A stretch of DNA of 38,897 nt from Candidatus Bipolaricaulota bacterium (GCA_018400715.1 JAGYME010000011.1:1-38897), one strand, 5' to 3'. Shown: positions 22,068 to 30,971, numbered from the stretch's first letter. Notes: generated from the letters alone by a model not told the origin. A program made the numbers and translations.

Positions 22068-23579
22068 CTAATTGACGGACGCGTCGTACATCCAGAGGAA
22101 CTCGTCCGACCTGGGAGTCCAGTTAAGCCGTGCGCTCATCCCGTAGAGGACAGGCTGCTTATAGAGGAAGATCGCGGGAGCCTCTTCGTTAACCAGCTCG
22201 ACCGCTTCCTGGTAGGCGGCTATCCTCTTGTCCTGATCGGTAGTCGTCCTTCCTTTTTTGAGGAGTCCATCGATTTTTTCGTTCTGAATCGTCCTGATCA
22301 ATCCGTCTGTCCGGACGATGAAGTCAAACACGTACGAGGCATCGAAGACGGGGTTTCCCCACCCGACGAGGAACATCGGGTCGATCTGCTTGGAAAAGAG
22401 TTTGTCGTTGAATGCGCCGAACTCAAGCACGTTCAGCTTGACGTCCACGCCGACGTCCCCAAGGTAGCCGGCGATTGCCTGAGCGACCTGTTTATCGTTG
22501 ATGTACCTGCCGCTGAGGGTGGCCATCTCTATTTCGAACCCGTCGGAGTATCCGGCTTCCTCGAGCAATTCTTCCGCCTTTTCCGGGTCGTACGGGTAGG
22601 GTTGGACGTCGGAGTTAAACCCCAGGTCCTTTTCCGTGAGCAGGGTTACCGTCTCCTCCGCCAGGCCGTGGAGCAAGTTCTCGATGATCGCGTCCTTGTC
22701 GACTGCGTAGTTTAAAGCCTGTCGCACCTTAACGTTCTGCAGCGGGGTGTCCTGGGTGCTGTCCAGCCCCACGAAGATGACCCTCGAACCGGTCGCGACG
22801 CCGAGCTTTGTATTCGATCGTCTCTCTATCTGGTTGATTGCGGTGACGGGTACGTCAGCCACGAGGTCGGCGTCGCCCCCCAGAAGCGTTGCCATTCTGC
22901 TGGCTGCTGAACTGATAAACCGGAACGTTACCCCCGAGACCTCGCTTGGCCCGTCCCAGTAGTCCTCGTTTCGCTTGAGTACGACCCGGTTCCCCTGGTC
23001 CCAGCGGGCGAACTCAAACGGTCCGGTGCCGACGGGGTTAAGGTTAAATTCTTTGTCTCCGACCTCCTTCACGTACTCTGGTGGCACTATCTGGAGCTCG
23101 GAGAAATAATGGTCTGCAAGGGCAAATACCTTGTTGGCCTCGATCCTTACCGTGTGTTCGTCAATAACCTCGACGGTTTCGATCCAGTCGAGGTCGGTTG
23201 CTCGCGTCGACTTGAGGTCAGGGTTGAATATCCTGTCCACGGTGAACTTGACGGCCTCCGCGGTAAGTTTCTCTCCGTTGTGGAACTGGACGTCTTCGTG
23301 GAGATGAAATACCCATGACGTATCGGTTTCTCTCTCATATGACTTTGCCAGGGCGGGAACGATGTCGCCGTCAGCGGTCCTGCGCAATAGGGAGTCGAAA
23401 ACGTTGATCGTAATGTTGTATGTAGGCCCTTCCCGGTGTACTGTAGGGTCAAGGCCGGTAGGTCCTGCCCCCTGAATTACCACTATTTTGTCATCCGCTC
23501 CCGATACGCTTATCACAAATGGGACAAAAAATATAAGGACGAGCGAAAAAATTACACCTGCCTGAAACTTCTTGGACAT
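22068..23579 (-). CDS. Peptide-type substrate-binding protein (SBP_bac_5 family)
   Basis: An exported binding protein of about 503 residues with a signal peptide ending VSVSG before ADDK and no lipobox cysteine. Family segments are clear: VPALAKSYERETD, FHNGEKLTAEAVKFTVDRI, GTGPFEF and VKVRQALNYAVDKDAI. The frame extends to GTG 23588, but AAGGTG overlaps that codon and is correctly placed 6 bases from ATG 23579. It heads the deaminase-phosphorylase operon and is the probable partner of the permeases at 16447-18272. The ligand could be a peptide, nucleoside or purine-containing compound. Confidence 0.92.
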   Translation of the reverse strand: MSKKFQAGVIFSLVLIFFVPFVISVSGADDKIVVIQGAGPTGLDPTVHREGPTYNITINVFDSLLRRTADGDIVPALAKSYERETDTSWVFHLHEDVQFHNGEKLTAEAVKFTVDRIFNPDLKSTRATDLDWIETVEVIDEHTVRIEANKVFALADHYFSELQIVPPEYVKEVGDKEFNLNPVGTGPFEFARWDQGNRVVLKRNEDYWDGPSEVSGVTFRFISSAASRMATLLGGDADLVADVPVTAINQIERRSNTKLGVATGSRVIFVGLDSTQDTPLQNVKVRQALNYAVDKDAIIENLLHGLAEETVTLLTEKDLGFNSDVQPYPYDPEKAEELLEEAGYSDGFEIEMATLSGRYINDKQVAQAIAGYLGDVGVDVKLNVLEFGAFNDKLFSKQIDPMFLVGWGNPVFDASYVFDFIVRTDGLIRTIQNEKIDGLLKKGRTTTDQDKRIAAYQEAVELVNEEAPAIFLYKQPVLYGMSARLNWTPRSDEFLWMYDASVN

Positions 23580-23781
23580 ATTTATCACCTTAGTGCGTTT
23601 TTTTAATGGCTATAGGTCTGTCGCGAAACAGCTTACCGAGTGATTTTTTGCAGCCAGACATCACCCCCTAAAAAAATCATGTCGTCGGGAAGTAAAGATA
23701 CCATATCTCGTATTTTTACAGGGTAGTTCCCAATAAAATTTACCCTCTCGCTCTGCCAGGTACAAGAAAGGGGAGGTCGGT

Positions 23782-23810
23782 TTGACAAAAAATGTGTTAT
23801 TTGTTATGAT
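23782..23810 (+). promoter_or_regulatory. Promoter of glycerol dehydrogenase/kinase operon
   Basis: TTGACA (23782-23787), 17-base spacer, TATGAT (23805-23810). The start codon is 61 bases downstream. The rest of the 291-base divergent gap (23580-23870) is AT-rich and shows only a loose AGGGTA/TACCCT hairpin near 23720-23747. Confidence 0.85.
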
Positions 23811-23870
23811 AAGTTTCGAGTTTGTTGGGATTTCTTTTGAAACCGTTTATTTTGAGGAGATCCTCTACCC

Positions 23871-25328
23871 ATGACAAAGAAATATGATGTAGCAATCATC
23901 GGCGCTGGTGTAATAGGGGCCGGGATAGCCCGCGAGCTGTCCCGCTACGAGTTGAACGTCGCGGTTCTGGAGAAAGAACCTGATGTTGGCTGGGGCACGA
24001 CCAAGGCAAATAGTGGAATAATCCATGCCGGTTACGACGCCACGCCAGGGACGGTGAAGGCATCGTTTTCTGCCCCGGGAAATAAAAAATACGGCGAATG
24101 GGCTGAACCCTTATCCGTACCCTTTAAGAGGATAGGGTCTTTTGTATCGACGAAGGACTCGAACCGAATCGACAAATTACAGACGTTAGTAGAGCAGGGT
24201 GAAGAAAATGGCGTGGAGGAACTGGAGATAATTCAGGACAGGGAGAAAATTAAAAAACTGGAGCCGAATATCTCCGACGAGGTAGAAGCGGTCCTCCATG
24301 CGCCGACCGCGGGTGTAGTTGCCCCATATAAACTCACCATCGCTCTTTATGAAAACGCCAGGGATAACGGGGTGGATTTCTTCTTTGATTCTCCGGTCGA
24401 GGGTATTGACGTGGATAAGTCCCCCGGGACCAGTAGTAGGTTTACGGTAAAATCTCCTCATCAAGAATATCCTGCGGATTACGTTATCAACGCGGCTGGG
24501 ATCTTTTCCGGGAAGGTTGCGAGTATGGTTGGGGATGAGTCCGTCCATATAAATCCGGCCCGGGGTGAATACCACCTGCTGGATCACGAGTTACAGGGTT
24601 ACGTCACCAAGATTAACTTCCCGCTCCCGTCGAAAGACAGCAAGGGAATACTCGTCACGCCGGCCGCTGAAGGAAGTATAATCTTCGGCCCCAACCATCA
24701 ACCCCTCGAGGAGCCATCCGTGGCCACGACAAAGGCCGGTCTGGATGAGGTCTTCAATGGGGCGCTAAATCTCTTTCCGGGGATAGATACGAGCAAGATC
24801 GTAACTAATTTTGCCGGGCTGCGCGCCAAGGCTCAGACGAACGACTTCGTCATCGGCGAGTCGGACGCGGCCGCGGGATTTATCAACGTTGGTGGTATTC
24901 AGTCACCCGGCCTTACAGCTGCTCCAGCGATCGCGGACCACGTAATCGGGATTCTGGAGGAGAAAGGGCTTAGCTTAACTGAGGACCCTGCCTTCGATCC
25001 CACGCGAGAACCCATTCCGAAGTTCTCCGAGATGGAGCCCGAGGAAATTGCCAAATACACCGATGACCTCAGCGCTGCCAAGGAGATCGTCTGTCGGTGT
25101 GAGGACGTTACCAGGGCCGAGATCGAGGAAGCGATAGATCGAGGGGCGGAGACACTGGACGGGATCAAGTTCAGGACGAGATCGCGCATGGGTAGCTGTC
25201 AAGGTGGTTTCTGCACACCGAGGTTAGTGGAAATATTGTCAGAGAAGCGGGGAGTTTCGCCAAAGGAAGTAACTAAGAAGGGAGACGGCTCCTATCTGCT
25301 GGCTGAAGAGACGAAAGAGGTTGAGTAA
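23871..25328 (+). CDS. glpA: Anaerobic FAD glycerol-3-phosphate dehydrogenase with BFD domain
   Basis: A 485-residue flavoprotein. The N-terminal DAO domain has the FAD fold IIGAGVIGAGIA (residues 9-20) and GTTKANSGIIHAGYD; the C-terminal BFD domain holds four cysteines, Cys408-x-Cys410 and Cys443-x4-Cys448, for a [2Fe-2S] cluster. The layout matches GlpA-like dehydrogenases that oxidise glycerol-3-phosphate to dihydroxyacetone phosphate and pass electrons to partner subunits. It is also related to L-2-hydroxyglutarate oxidases, but the neighbouring kinase and importer settle the role. ATG 23871 is preceded by GAGGAG within a short GAGG/CCTC self-complementary stretch. It begins a tightly packed operon through glpK. 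Confidence 0.9.
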   Translation: MTKKYDVAIIGAGVIGAGIARELSRYELNVAVLEKEPDVGWGTTKANSGIIHAGYDATPGTVKASFSAPGNKKYGEWAEPLSVPFKRIGSFVSTKDSNRIDKLQTLVEQGEENGVEELEIIQDREKIKKLEPNISDEVEAVLHAPTAGVVAPYKLTIALYENARDNGVDFFFDSPVEGIDVDKSPGTSSRFTVKSPHQEYPADYVINAAGIFSGKVASMVGDESVHINPARGEYHLLDHELQGYVTKINFPLPSKDSKGILVTPAAEGSIIFGPNHQPLEEPSVATTKAGLDEVFNGALNLFPGIDTSKIVTNFAGLRAKAQTNDFVIGESDAAAGFINVGGIQSPGLTAAPAIADHVIGILEEKGLSLTEDPAFDPTREPIPKFSEMEPEEIAKYTDDLSAAKEIVCRCEDVTRAEIEEAIDRGAETLDGIKFRTRSRMGSCQGGFCTPRLVEILSEKRGVSPKEVTKKGDGSYLLAEETKEVE

Positions 25329-25329
25329 T

Positions 25330-26586
25330 ATGAGGAGAAAGATTACTCGGATTAAGAGAGATATAGTGGTTATTGGTGGTGGGCCCGCTGGCATGGCTGC
25401 TGCCATACGAGGAGAAGAGGAAGGTGCAGAAGTCATGTTGATAGAGCGGGACATCGAACTTGGTGGCATTCTTAATCAATGCATTCACAACGGATTTGGC
25501 GTCGAGATGTACGGGGAGGAACTGACCGGGCCGGAATACGCGGAAAGGTTTACCAGCCAGATTGAGAGTAGCGACATCGACGTTAGGTTGAACAGTTACG
25601 TGCTCTCGCTGAGCCCGGGCAAGACGATAAACCTCCTTACTCCCTACGGGGTGTTTGAGGTCGATGCCGAGGCCGTAGTGCTGGCGACTGGTGCCCGAGA
25701 GAAATCGCGAGGAGAAATTCGGATACCCGGGGATAGGCCATCGGGCGTTATGCCTGCGGGGTCGGCACAGAAATTCATCAACAAGAAAGGGTTCATGCCC
25801 GGCAAGAAGGCCTTCGTCCTTGGTTCGGGAGATATCGGTCTGATAATATCACGGAGGCTGACCTGGGAGGGCGCCGAAGTCGTCGGCGTGGCCGAAATAA
25901 TGGACTACCCGACCGGACTGAACAGGAACGTCGTCCAATGTCTTCACGACTACGATATACCTCTACATTTGCAACACACGGTGACGAACATCTATGGAAC
26001 AAACAGGCTTGAGGGAATTGAACTTTCTCGGGTAGACGAAAACTTTCAGCCAATTGAAGGCACCGAGAAGGATATTGAGGTAGACTTACTGCTCCTTTCC
26101 GTTGGTCTGGTCCCGGAGAACGATTTCTTCAAGGAAGCGGGAGTATCCTTGAACCCCAAGACAAGCGGAGCCTTAGTCGACGAGTGGTTCCAAACTGACG
26201 TACCCGGAATATTCGGTTGCGGTAACGCTATCCACATCGAAGACCTTGTAGATTGGGTAACCATGGACGGCTTTAGAGCGGGCGACGGGGCGGTAGCGTA
26301 CGCCGGGACCGGCAGCTTGCCGAAGGCCGACAAGAAGGTAGTTGCGGGGGAGAACGTCAACTACGTAGTCCCGCACAAAGTCAGCGGAGAGGACGAGTTC
26401 CGCTTTGCCCTGCGGGTCACGGAACCGATGGAAAACGTCGACATAGCCATCAAAGGTACTGACATATCTTCGTTTCAGCAGATCGTTACACCGGGAGAAA
26501 TGGAGGTAGAAGAGGTGTCGGAGGACGAGTTGGACGAGTTAACGGACCTTGATGAGATTGAAGTAGAGGTGACGAGGAGGTTCTGA
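25330..26586 (+). CDS. FAD/NAD-linked oxidoreductase, GlpB-position subunit
   Basis: A 418-residue pyridine-nucleotide-disulfide-type flavoprotein with an FAD motif IGGGPAGMAA at 15-24, a second dinucleotide motif GSGDIG at 165-170 and the FAD-closing segment PGIFGCGNAI. It is the constant second gene of the Firmicute-type glycerol-3-phosphate dehydrogenase operon, occupying the place of GlpB, and probably carries electrons toward NAD or the membrane. The frame extends to TTG 25321 inside the previous gene; AGAGG is better placed for ATG 25330, one base after the previous stop. It overlaps the DUF1667 start by one base. Confidence 0.9.
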   Translation: MRRKITRIKRDIVVIGGGPAGMAAAIRGEEEGAEVMLIERDIELGGILNQCIHNGFGVEMYGEELTGPEYAERFTSQIESSDIDVRLNSYVLSLSPGKTINLLTPYGVFEVDAEAVVLATGAREKSRGEIRIPGDRPSGVMPAGSAQKFINKKGFMPGKKAFVLGSGDIGLIISRRLTWEGAEVVGVAEIMDYPTGLNRNVVQCLHDYDIPLHLQHTVTNIYGTNRLEGIELSRVDENFQPIEGTEKDIEVDLLLLSVGLVPENDFFKEAGVSLNPKTSGALVDEWFQTDVPGIFGCGNAIHIEDLVDWVTMDGFRAGDGAVAYAGTGSLPKADKKVVAGENVNYVVPHKVSGEDEFRFALRVTEPMENVDIAIKGTDISSFQQIVTPGEMEVEEVSEDELDELTDLDEIEVEVTRRF

Positions 26587-26984
26587 TGCCAAAGAAAGAA
26601 TATACCTGCACTGCTTGTCCGAAAGGATGTACGGTTGAGGTTGAGTTCGAGGACGATGAGATAATCGATATATCTGGATATACCTGTGTTAGAGGAAAGG
26701 AATACGTCAAGGACGAATTTCACGACCCCCGAAGGATTCTGACCACGACGGTAAAGATAAAGAACGCCAAGTACCCCAGGATTCCCGTTAGAACGGAGAC
26801 TGGCGTGCCGAAGGATAAGCTGGACTGCTGTCTCGACGCGCTGCAAGATGTCGAGTTAGAGGCTCCGGTTGGGGTTGGTGATATCGTCATTGAGAACGTC
26901 TGTGATACGGAAATTTCGGTCGCCACGAGCAGGTCGTTGGACCTTGTTCCCGAGAAAGATCGGACGGCGGTTTCTCACACCTAA
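26586..26984 (+). CDS. DUF1667 cysteine protein, probable small electron-transfer subunit
   Basis: A 132-residue protein with N-terminal Cys8, Cys11 and Cys15 (C-x2-C-x3-C) and Cys34, a four-cysteine set suited to an iron-sulfur or zinc site, plus a Cys81-Cys82 pair. It is DUF1667, regularly the third gene of this glycerol-3-phosphate dehydrogenase operon type. It takes the place of the iron-sulfur GlpC of enterobacteria but is unrelated in sequence and has no membrane helix. The start ATG shares one base with the preceding TGA, indicating translational coupling and a likely complex. Confidence 0.9.
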   Translation: MPKKEYTCTACPKGCTVEVEFEDDEIIDISGYTCVRGKEYVKDEFHDPRRILTTTVKIKNAKYPRIPVRTETGVPKDKLDCCLDALQDVELEAPVGVGDIVIENVCDTEISVATSRSLDLVPEKDRTAVSHT

Positions 26985-26998
26985 GTGTAATTGCGGAG

Positions 26999-28507
26999 GT
27001 GGGTACAGTTAGCACCAAGAAGTACGTAGGAGCGATTGACCAGGGTACTACCGGTACCAGGTTTATCGTCTTCGACCAAAATGGCAAGCAGGTCAGTTCA
27101 GCTTACAGGGAGCACCAGCAGATTTATCCACACCCTGGCTGGGTTGAGCATGACCCGAACGAGATATGGGAAAACCTCAAGATAGTCATCCACGAGGCGA
27201 TGAGTGGCGGGGACGTGAGTAAACAGGACCTCGTCGGCGTGGGGATAACCAATCAGAGGGAAACCGTATTTACCTGGGACCGTGAAGGAAGGCCGTTGCA
27301 CAACGGGATTGTCTGGCAGGACCGGCGGACGGCGGACCGGTGTGCCCAGATCGAAGGGACAGAAATCGAAGAGATAATAAAGAGTCGGACTGGACTACGC
27401 GTTGATCCTTACTTCTCCGGTACGAAGATCGAGTGGCTTCTGGAAAACGTCGACGGCCTGAAGGAAAAGGCGGAAACTGGAGAGGCCATGTTTGGGACGG
27501 TCGAGAGCTGGCTAATCTGGAAACTAACGGACGGCGCGGCCCACGTAAGTGATCATACCAACGCGTCCAGAACGATGTTGTTTGACATCCGCAGGACGGA
27601 CTGGGACGAAGAACTTCTCGACTTCTTCGATATACCGCGAAGGAGTCTTCCCGATCCGGTAGAAAACGTGAAGGAGTACGGAGTTGTAACCAACTTCGAT
27701 CCCCTCGATTTGGACGGGGTACCCGTCGGTGCCGCCATGGGAGATCAGCAGGCGGCACTGTTTGGTCAGGGATGCTTCCAGACGGGTGAGGCAAAAAATA
27801 CCTACGGCACGGGCTCTTTTCTGTTAGTGAACATCGGAGATGAGCCCAGGTTCAGCGAACAGCTGTTGACCTCCGTGGGTTATTCCGTGGACGGTGATGT
27901 CCATTATGCCCTCGAAGGGTCGGTTTATTCAACCGGCGCGACGGTCCAGTGGTTACGTGATGGATTGGGGATAATCGATGAAGCTTCCGAGACGGAAGAA
28001 CTAGCGAAAAGCCTGGATAGCAACGACGGAGTGTACCTCGTTCCAGCATTTGCCGGCCTGGGCGCTCCGCACTGGGACTCAAACGCCAGGGGGACGATAA
28101 TTGGTCTGACCAGGGGCAGCGATAAGCGGCACCTGGCACGCGCCGGCCTGGAGTCGATCGCCTACCAGGTAGAAGACGTCCTTCAGGCGATGCGGGAGGA
28201 AACCGGCGAAGAGCTTACAGAGTTGAAGATAGATGGCGGTGCAGCCGAAAATGACTTTCTGTGTCAGTTTCAGAGTGATATTTCCGACCTACCAGTTATC
28301 CGGACCGATATCAGCGAATCTACCGCTCTAGGTTCAGCGTACGGTGCCGGACTGGCGTTTGGCCTTTGGGGTTGTTTGGATGATCTGGTTGAGTGTAACA
28401 GGGAGAGAAACAATCAAAGGTTCGAACCCAAAATGGACCCTTCCACGCGTCGTAAGTATTACGAAACATGGGAAAAAGCCGTTGAGCGGTCAAAACGGTG
28501 GTTATAA
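26999..28507 (+). CDS. glpK: Glycerol kinase
   Basis: A 502-residue FGGY kinase that makes glycerol-3-phosphate from glycerol and ATP. The ATP loop AIDQGTTGTRF lies at 12-22, the substrate segment contains WQDRRTADRC, and later come TYGTGSF and the FGGY-family LAGLESIAYQ. Length is standard. The start is uncertain: GTG 26999 overlaps GGAGG (26995-26999), which is instead ideally spaced for a GTT at 27008, giving MSTKKY, closer to usual GlpK N-termini. Position after the dehydrogenase genes and before the importer makes a complete uptake-and-oxidation unit. Confidence 0.96.
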   Translation: MGTVSTKKYVGAIDQGTTGTRFIVFDQNGKQVSSAYREHQQIYPHPGWVEHDPNEIWENLKIVIHEAMSGGDVSKQDLVGVGITNQRETVFTWDREGRPLHNGIVWQDRRTADRCAQIEGTEIEEIIKSRTGLRVDPYFSGTKIEWLLENVDGLKEKAETGEAMFGTVESWLIWKLTDGAAHVSDHTNASRTMLFDIRRTDWDEELLDFFDIPRRSLPDPVENVKEYGVVTNFDPLDLDGVPVGAAMGDQQAALFGQGCFQTGEAKNTYGTGSFLLVNIGDEPRFSEQLLTSVGYSVDGDVHYALEGSVYSTGATVQWLRDGLGIIDEASETEELAKSLDSNDGVYLVPAFAGLGAPHWDSNARGTIIGLTRGSDKRHLARAGLESIAYQVEDVLQAMREETGEELTELKIDGGAAENDFLCQFQSDISDLPVIRTDISESTALGSAYGAGLAFGLWGCLDDLVECNRERNNQRFEPKMDPSTRRKYYETWEKAVERSKRWL

Positions 28508-28546
28508 TTCTTATTTCCAGTTTTCTTTCGTTTACTTACGATATTC

Positions 28547-28575
28547 TTGACAAATGAATAATTTTGTGTTAAATT
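28547..28575 (+). promoter_or_regulatory. Promoter of glycerol importer operon
   Basis: TTGACA (28547-28552), 17-base spacer, TAAATT (28570-28575). Downstream, CGTTAA occurs twice 9 bases apart (28592 and 28601), a possible operator. The leader to the first ATG is about 125 bases. Confidence 0.75.
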
Positions 28576-28707
28576 AACTTTTGGTTTTGACCGTTAAAAT
28601 CGTTAATTGAAAATTGGCAGAGTTGAACGACCTTCAAAAAACTTTCAAAACGGCTATGTCCGTATGGTTAGGGTTTAAACAAGAAATTATGCGAGGAGGC
28701 CCCACCT

Positions 28708-29823
28708 ATGGGAATAAAGGTGTCTAACCTCACTAAAGACTATGGATCGGAGGTCGTTCTCGACGACCTCGATCTGAACGTTCCCGATAATAGTTTTACA
28801 AGTATCGTTGCACCGACAGGTGCTGGGAAAACCACCCTTCTAAGAGTGATGGCCGGCGTAGAAGAGCCGACGGATGGAAAGATTTATTACGATGGCGAAG
28901 ACGTAACGGATGTTTCTGTTCAGAAAAGAAACGTTTCGATGGTATACCAACAGTTCATCAACTACCCTTCTCTCTCCATTTACGAAAATATTGCCTCTCC
29001 CCTGAGAGTCTCGGAGGAAGAGGTTAGTCAAGACGAGCTCGATGAGAAAGTCCATGAAGTTGCGGAACTGTTGAATATCGAGGACCTCCTGGACCATCTC
29101 CCTGAAGAGGCAAGTGGCGGAGAAAAGCAACGGACCGCCATTGCCAGGGCGCTGATCAAGGATCCTCGCTTTATCTTTCTCGACGAGCCGCTGGCAAACC
29201 TGGACTACAAGTTGAGGGAGGAGTTGCGTGGGCAGTTTCAATTAATATTCCAACAGGAAAAGAGTACGTTTATCTACGCGACTCCGGCGCCCGAGGATGC
29301 CCTCTCCATGTCCACTCATATCGGTTTCCTTCACGAACAGGATATCTTGCAATTTGGTGAGAGTGAAGACGTGTACTATCACCCGCAATACGTGGAAGTA
29401 GGTTCGTATTTGAACGAACCTCCGATGAACGTCCTCTCTTCCGAATTAATAAAGGAGAGTGACCGATATTACTTTCAGGTGAGTGAGGATTTCACTTTCG
29501 AGGCCTTTGACCTGGATAAGTTAGAAACAGGCCAGGATTACCTTCTTGGAGTTAGGCCACAGGCAGTCGAAATTGGCGAGGTTGAAGGGTCTACCACTTT
29601 TCGTACGGTAGTCTCGTTTAACGAGATCGTTGGTTCCTCTACGACGCTGCACACGGACCACGAAGGACAGGAGATAATCATTTTCGTGCCTGAACCAAAG
29701 CGTCGCCCCGAGGGTGAAAAGCTGGCAGTTTCGGTAGATCCGGCGGAGCTCTACGTGTTCGCCGGGGGGACCGGTGAAATCGTCACCCAGGGCGCAAAGA
29801 CGACTTTAGGAGAGAAGAAGTGA
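28708..29823 (+). CDS. glpS: Glycerol ABC importer ATPase 1 (GlpS-like, no H-loop His)
   Basis: A 371-residue CUT1-type ATPase with a C-terminal OB-like regulatory domain. Walker A APTGAGKTT is at 35-43, signature ASGGEKQR at 135-142 and Walker B FIFLDEP at 155-161. The switch histidine is missing: the usual THDQ.EAL reads TPAPEDAL, with Pro193 in its place. This is typical of the GlpS half of rhizobial-type glycerol importers. With GlpT it should form a heterodimer. RBS GGAGG precedes ATG by about 9 bases. First gene of a six-gene operon. Confidence 0.92.
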   Translation: MGIKVSNLTKDYGSEVVLDDLDLNVPDNSFTSIVAPTGAGKTTLLRVMAGVEEPTDGKIYYDGEDVTDVSVQKRNVSMVYQQFINYPSLSIYENIASPLRVSEEEVSQDELDEKVHEVAELLNIEDLLDHLPEEASGGEKQRTAIARALIKDPRFIFLDEPLANLDYKLREELRGQFQLIFQQEKSTFIYATPAPEDALSMSTHIGFLHEQDILQFGESEDVYYHPQYVEVGSYLNEPPMNVLSSELIKESDRYYFQVSEDFTFEAFDLDKLETGQDYLLGVRPQAVEIGEVEGSTTFRTVVSFNEIVGSSTTLHTDHEGQEIIIFVPEPKRRPEGEKLAVSVDPAELYVFAGGTGEIVTQGAKTTLGEKK

Positions 29824-29829
29824 TAACTC

Positions 29830-30933
29830 ATGTCAATAATTGACCTGCAGAACATAACGCACGTTTACCAGTCGGGTGGAGAGAAAACGGTTGCCGTTAA
29901 TGACGTGAGCCTGACGCTGGCTGAAGGAACTTCCAATGCCCTTATCGGCCCATCTGGATGTGGCAAGACGACTTTGCTCAACATCATATCCGGTCTGCTT
30001 ACGCCGACCGAGGGTAAGGTCTTGATCGATGGGAAAGACGTAACGGAGTTGCCCCCTCAGGGTAGGGATATTGCCCAGGTCTTTCAGTTTCCCGTTGTCT
30101 ACGATTCCATGGACGTGTACGGCAACCTCGCCTTCCCACTTAGGAACAGAGGAGCACCGGAAGAGGAGATTGACGAGCGGGTCCAGGTAACGGCGGAACT
30201 TCTGGGCTTGGAGGACAGACTTCACGTAAACCCGGCGAACTTCGGTCCAGAGTGGAGCCAGCTTGTCTCGCTTGGCAGGGGAATAATCAGACACGATACG
30301 ACCGCCCTGCTCTTCGATGAACCAATGACTGACGTCGACCCGGGCAGAAAACTTACGCTGCGAAGGCGGATAAGTCAGGCTCAGAAGAGGCTTGAGGTCA
30401 CGTCCCTGTACGTTACCCACGATCAACACGAGGCGTTGACTTTCGCTGAAAAGGCTGCAGTGATGAAGGACGGTGAAATCGTTCAGTACGGATCTCCAGA
30501 AGAGCTTTACGAGCGGCCCGTATCTACCTTTGTGGGTAACTTTATCGGTAGTCCCGGTATGAACTTTATCGACTGCGAATTCGCAGGAGAGGACCTGAAG
30601 ATTGGAAAGTTCACTATCCCCATAAATGAGTCCATGCGGGATAATTTGGATTCAAGCTGGACGGGACTTGAGTTGGGCGTCAGGCCAAACCTGGTAAATG
30701 TCTATGACGAACCAGAAGGTGGTGGGGAGATACCCGCAAAAGTTACTTTGACCGAACATCTTGGCAGTTATCAGATTATCACCCTGGAGATGGAGGATAT
30801 TGGGACGGTAGTTAAAGCCGAGTTACCCCTGGAGGAGAAGACGGACGTTGGATCAGAAAAGTTTATTGGGTTAACTCCGGAAAACATCATGTTGTTTCAC
30901 AACGGCGAGGCTATCGAGAATGGAAAAAAATAA
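29830..30933 (+). CDS. glpT: Glycerol ABC importer ATPase 2 (GlpT-like, degenerate signature)
   Basis: A 367-residue CUT1-type ATPase. Walker A GPSGCGKTT at 40-48, Walker B LLFDEP at 160-165 and the switch His197 in THDQ are intact, but the LSGGQ signature is replaced by NFGPEWSQ at 137-144 and the D-loop reads TDVDP. The C-terminal third is the MalK-like regulatory domain. The pattern is that of GlpT from glycerol importers and complements the defect in GlpS. The symbol means importer ATPase, not the glycerol-3-phosphate antiporter of E. coli. Confidence 0.92.
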   Translation: MSIIDLQNITHVYQSGGEKTVAVNDVSLTLAEGTSNALIGPSGCGKTTLLNIISGLLTPTEGKVLIDGKDVTELPPQGRDIAQVFQFPVVYDSMDVYGNLAFPLRNRGAPEEEIDERVQVTAELLGLEDRLHVNPANFGPEWSQLVSLGRGIIRHDTTALLFDEPMTDVDPGRKLTLRRRISQAQKRLEVTSLYVTHDQHEALTFAEKAAVMKDGEIVQYGSPEELYERPVSTFVGNFIGSPGMNFIDCEFAGEDLKIGKFTIPINESMRDNLDSSWTGLELGVRPNLVNVYDEPEGGGEIPAKVTLTEHLGSYQIITLEMEDIGTVVKAELPLEEKTDVGSEKFIGLTPENIMLFHNGEAIENGKK

Positions 30934-30971
30934 TACAGGAGAAAAATACGTTTTGATTAAGAGGAGGTCCG

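Noticed and set aside
23854-23865. GAGGAGATCCTC before glpA as a ribosome-site-sequestering hairpin
   Set aside because: At most 4 bp with a 4-base loop, too weak to claim regulation.
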